This document shows positions 62,283 to 64,000 of a DNA stretch of 64,000 nucleotides, one piece after another (the stretch's first letter is position 1; every line of letters begins with the position of its first letter). The translations under genes were made by a program, and so were the position numbers. The DNA lies in contig NZ_MDGL01000007.1 of assembly GCF_002742265.1 (NCBI RefSeq), positions 1 to 64,000 on the forward strand, in the 5' to 3' direction. The DNA comes from Maribacter sp. 4G9. Lineage in GTDB: Bacteria > Bacteroidota > Bacteroidia > Flavobacteriales > Flavobacteriaceae. The notes beneath the pieces were generated by a model, which saw nothing but the letters and a program-made list of their open reading frames with translations, had not been told where the DNA came from and did no database searches.

Positions 62283-63476
62283 ATGTACGGAAAAATAAAA
62301 GCACATTTAGAGGAGGAACTAAAACAAATAAAAGAAGACGGACTTTATAAAAAGGAACGAATTATAGTTTCCCCGCAGGACGCGGTAATCAAAATTTCCA
62401 CTGGGGAGGAGGTCATTAATTTTTGCGCCAATAATTATTTGGGACTTTCATCCCATCCAGATGTAATTCAAGCGGCCAAGGATACTATGGACACCCACGG
62501 CTTTGGAATGTCATCCGTGAGGTTTATATGTGGTACACAGGATATTCACAAGGAGCTCGAACGTAAGATAGCAGAATTCTACGGGACAGAAGACACCATT
62601 TTATACGCTGCCGCCTTCGATGCCAATGGCGGGGTGTTTGAACCACTTTTGGGCCCCGAGGATGCCATCATATCAGATTCCTTAAACCATGCCTCCATTA
62701 TTGACGGGGTCAGATTGTGCAAGGCCCAAAGATATAGATATGCCAACAGTGATATGGAAGACCTTGAATCGCAGTTAAAAAAAGCCAATCAAGAAGGAGC
62801 TCGTTTTAAAATAATTGTTACCGATGGTGTGTTTTCCATGGACGGTTTGGTAGCCCCATTGGATAAAATTTGTGATTTGGCCGATGCATATGATGCCATG
62901 GTCATGATAGACGAATGCCACGCTGCCGGATTTATAGGTCCAAAAGGGATTGGAACCTTAGAGGAAAAAAATGTAATGGGAAGAATCGATATCATAACCG
63001 GCACTCTAGGAAAGGCCTTGGGAGGGGCAATGGGTGGATACACAACCGGCAAAAAGGAAATCATTGAGATTTTAAGGCAGCGCTCCAGACCCTATCTTTT
63101 TTCGAATTCCCTTGCACCAGCCATTGTAGGTGCATCCATTAAGGTGTTCGACATGTTGGCCAATGACACCTCGTTGCGGGATAAGCTTCAATCCAATACC
63201 GATTATTTTAAACTAGGCATGAAAAAGGCGGGCTTTGACATTATAGACGGGGATTCAGCAATTGTTCCTGTAATGTTATATGACGCAAAGCTTTCGCAAC
63301 AAATGGCGGAAAAACTGTTGAAAGAAGGCATTTACGTAATTGGCTTCTTCTATCCCGTTGTTCCAAAAGGAAAGGCCAGAATCAGGGTGCAGTTATCCGC
63401 TGCACATGAAAAGGGACACCTGGATACAGCAATTAATTCGTTTATTAAAGTAGGCAAGGAGTTGAATATCGTTTAA
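62283..63476 (+). CDS. kbl: Glycine C-acetyltransferase (2-amino-3-ketobutyrate CoA ligase)
   Basis: A 397-residue PLP enzyme that cleaves 2-amino-3-ketobutyrate with CoA to glycine and acetyl-CoA in threonine breakdown, or the reverse. [64 protein letters not shown] and the PLP lysine Lys244 in [14 protein letters not shown] match the Kbl group of alpha-oxoamine synthases. tdh is not adjacent. The start follows the helicase gene stop by one base. Confidence 0.93.
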   Translation: MYGKIKAHLEEELKQIKEDGLYKKERIIVSPQDAVIKISTGEEVINFCANNYLGLSSHPDVIQAAKDTMDTHGFGMSSVRFICGTQDIHKELERKIAEFYGTEDTILYAAAFDANGGVFEPLLGPEDAIISDSLNHASIIDGVRLCKAQRYRYANSDMEDLESQLKKANQEGARFKIIVTDGVFSMDGLVAPLDKICDLADAYDAMVMIDECHAAGFIGPKGIGTLEEKNVMGRIDIITGTLGKALGGAMGGYTTGKKEIIEILRQRSRPYLFSNSLAPAIVGASIKVFDMLANDTSLRDKLQSNTDYFKLGMKKAGFDIIDGDSAIVPVMLYDAKLSQQMAEKLLKEGIYVIGFFYPVVPKGKARIRVQLSAAHEKGHLDTAINSFIKVGKELNIV

Positions 63477-63524
63477 ATGCGCGTTTTATACTATTAAATG
63501 AGTTAAAAAAACAAGAAATTGATT

Positions 63525-63554
63525 TTGTTAATAATATTTAACAACTTACATTTG
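63525..63554 (+). promoter_or_regulatory. Promoter of the outer-membrane protein gene
   Basis: TTG (63525-63527), 19 bases, TACATTTG (63547-63554, exact TAnnTTTG). This is the best-matching promoter in the window, consistent with an abundant outer-membrane protein. Confidence 0.65.
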
Positions 63555-63588
63555 CAGCTAATAAACACTTAAACTTAAAAATTTGAAC

Positions 63589-64000
63589 ATGAAACATCTT
63601 AGCAAATTATTGGTTGTTGCCCTACTTGTAGTAGGATTTAACAACATACAAGCGCAAGACGAGAATAATCCTTGGCAAGTGCAGTTCGGGGCAAACGCCA
63701 TCGATGTATATCCAACTGGTGACGTAAGCTCTTTTGGTAATGAATTCTTTAATGTTACCGACCATTGGAACATTCTTCCTTCTATTTCGTATGTAGGAGT
63801 ATCTAAAAGTATTGGTGATGGTTTTTCTATTGGAGCTAGAGGTTCCTTAAACAAAATCAGCAAACTAGGTGATGTTAGCGTTGATGATCTATCTCACTAT
63901 GCTATAGATGGTACAATAAAATATAACCTGACGAAAGAAACCGTCATCCAACCTTTTATTGAAGTAGGTGGAGGTTATACTTGGGTTGATGAGATTGGTG
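63589..64000 (+). CDS. Outer-membrane beta-barrel protein, partial (OmpA/OprF-like)
   Basis: The first 137 residues of a protein cut by the window edge. A signal peptide (MKHLSKLLVVALLVVGFNNIQAQ, cleavage near 22-23) is followed by an N-terminal barrel: alternating strands such as WQVQFGANAIDVYPTGD, ILPSISYVGVSKSIGDGFSIGARGS and AIDGTIKYNL, ending VGGGYTWVDE. The style is that of flavobacterial OmpA/OprF-like porins, whose C-terminal peptidoglycan-binding domain would lie outside the window. A strong promoter precedes it. Confidence 0.8.
   Translation, partial: MKHLSKLLVVALLVVGFNNIQAQDENNPWQVQFGANAIDVYPTGDVSSFGNEFFNVTDHWNILPSISYVGVSKSIGDGFSIGARGSLNKISKLGDVSVDDLSHYAIDGTIKYNLTKETVIQPFIEVGGGYTWVDEIG

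Overview
The window looks like chromosomal DNA from a marine-type Flavobacteriaceae bacterium (Bacteroidetes; Maribacter, Zobellia, Arenibacter and Muricauda are the kind of relatives I would expect, but the genus is inferred). The reasons are the moderate-to-low GC, promoters of the Bacteroidetes type (TTG, about 17-21 bases, TAnnTTTG), a DUF6090 protein, an IPExxxVDY-family protein, the MoxR/DUF58/Bat cluster, acpP-fabF-rnc-IPExxxVDY-pyk, and many secreted proteins and lipoproteins.

Layout. 1-3090 is an AT-rich, decayed accessory stretch. It holds hairpins and palindromes, one DUF6090 gene flanked by imperfect inverted repeats, the remnant of a ParE-type toxin, a secreted beta-barrel-like protein, and a 5' fragment of a chloramphenicol-acetyltransferase-like gene. 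3092-7000 has small single genes (DUF1080 hydrolase, GNAT, VOC, YkgJ, hemerythrin, a lipoprotein). 7082-11321 is glycerol phosphate metabolism (gpsA facing a glpK-glpD operon). 11428-18780 has an ABM protein, CvpA, two CAP lipoproteins, 3-hydroxyanthranilate dioxygenase, DUF1304, an ALDH7-type dehydrogenase, an OmpA protein and a membrane-anchored helix-hairpin-helix protein. 18856-22913 (minus) has an acyl-ACP desaturase and an SPFH/zinc-ribbon/phosphatase set. 23231-26117 is a fructokinase-amylosucrase pair for sucrose. 26114-28893 (minus) is an AKR-SDR-AlbA_2 operon. 29051-38128 is the complete MoxR-DUF58-BatA/B/C/D/E envelope-stress cluster with one extra 551-residue protein. 38196-41501 is a SulP transporter with two beta-carbonic anhydrases, plausibly a bicarbonate uptake module. 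41596-48809 has pheS, an exported aminotransferase, a permease, a small minus operon, dinB and a small membrane protein. 49033-53393 (minus) is acpP-fabF-rnc-IPExxxVDY-pyk. 53651-57812 is purN, an RNase H, a PfkB kinase and purF. 58459-64000 has sodA, an AddA/RecB-like helicase-nuclease, kbl and the start of an outer-membrane protein.

The most interesting item is in the purF-sodA gap: three tandem copies (57917-57988, 58124-58195, 58311-58382) of a 72-base element. Each has a nearly identical 41-base 5' part, its own Bacteroidetes -7 box just upstream, and a Rho-independent terminator. The terminators differ in sequence but keep their base pairs through compensatory changes, and the spacers between copies are unrelated. 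This is strong sequence evidence for a family of three small non-coding RNAs that I do not recognise. I saw no tRNA, rRNA, CRISPR array or intact insertion sequence.
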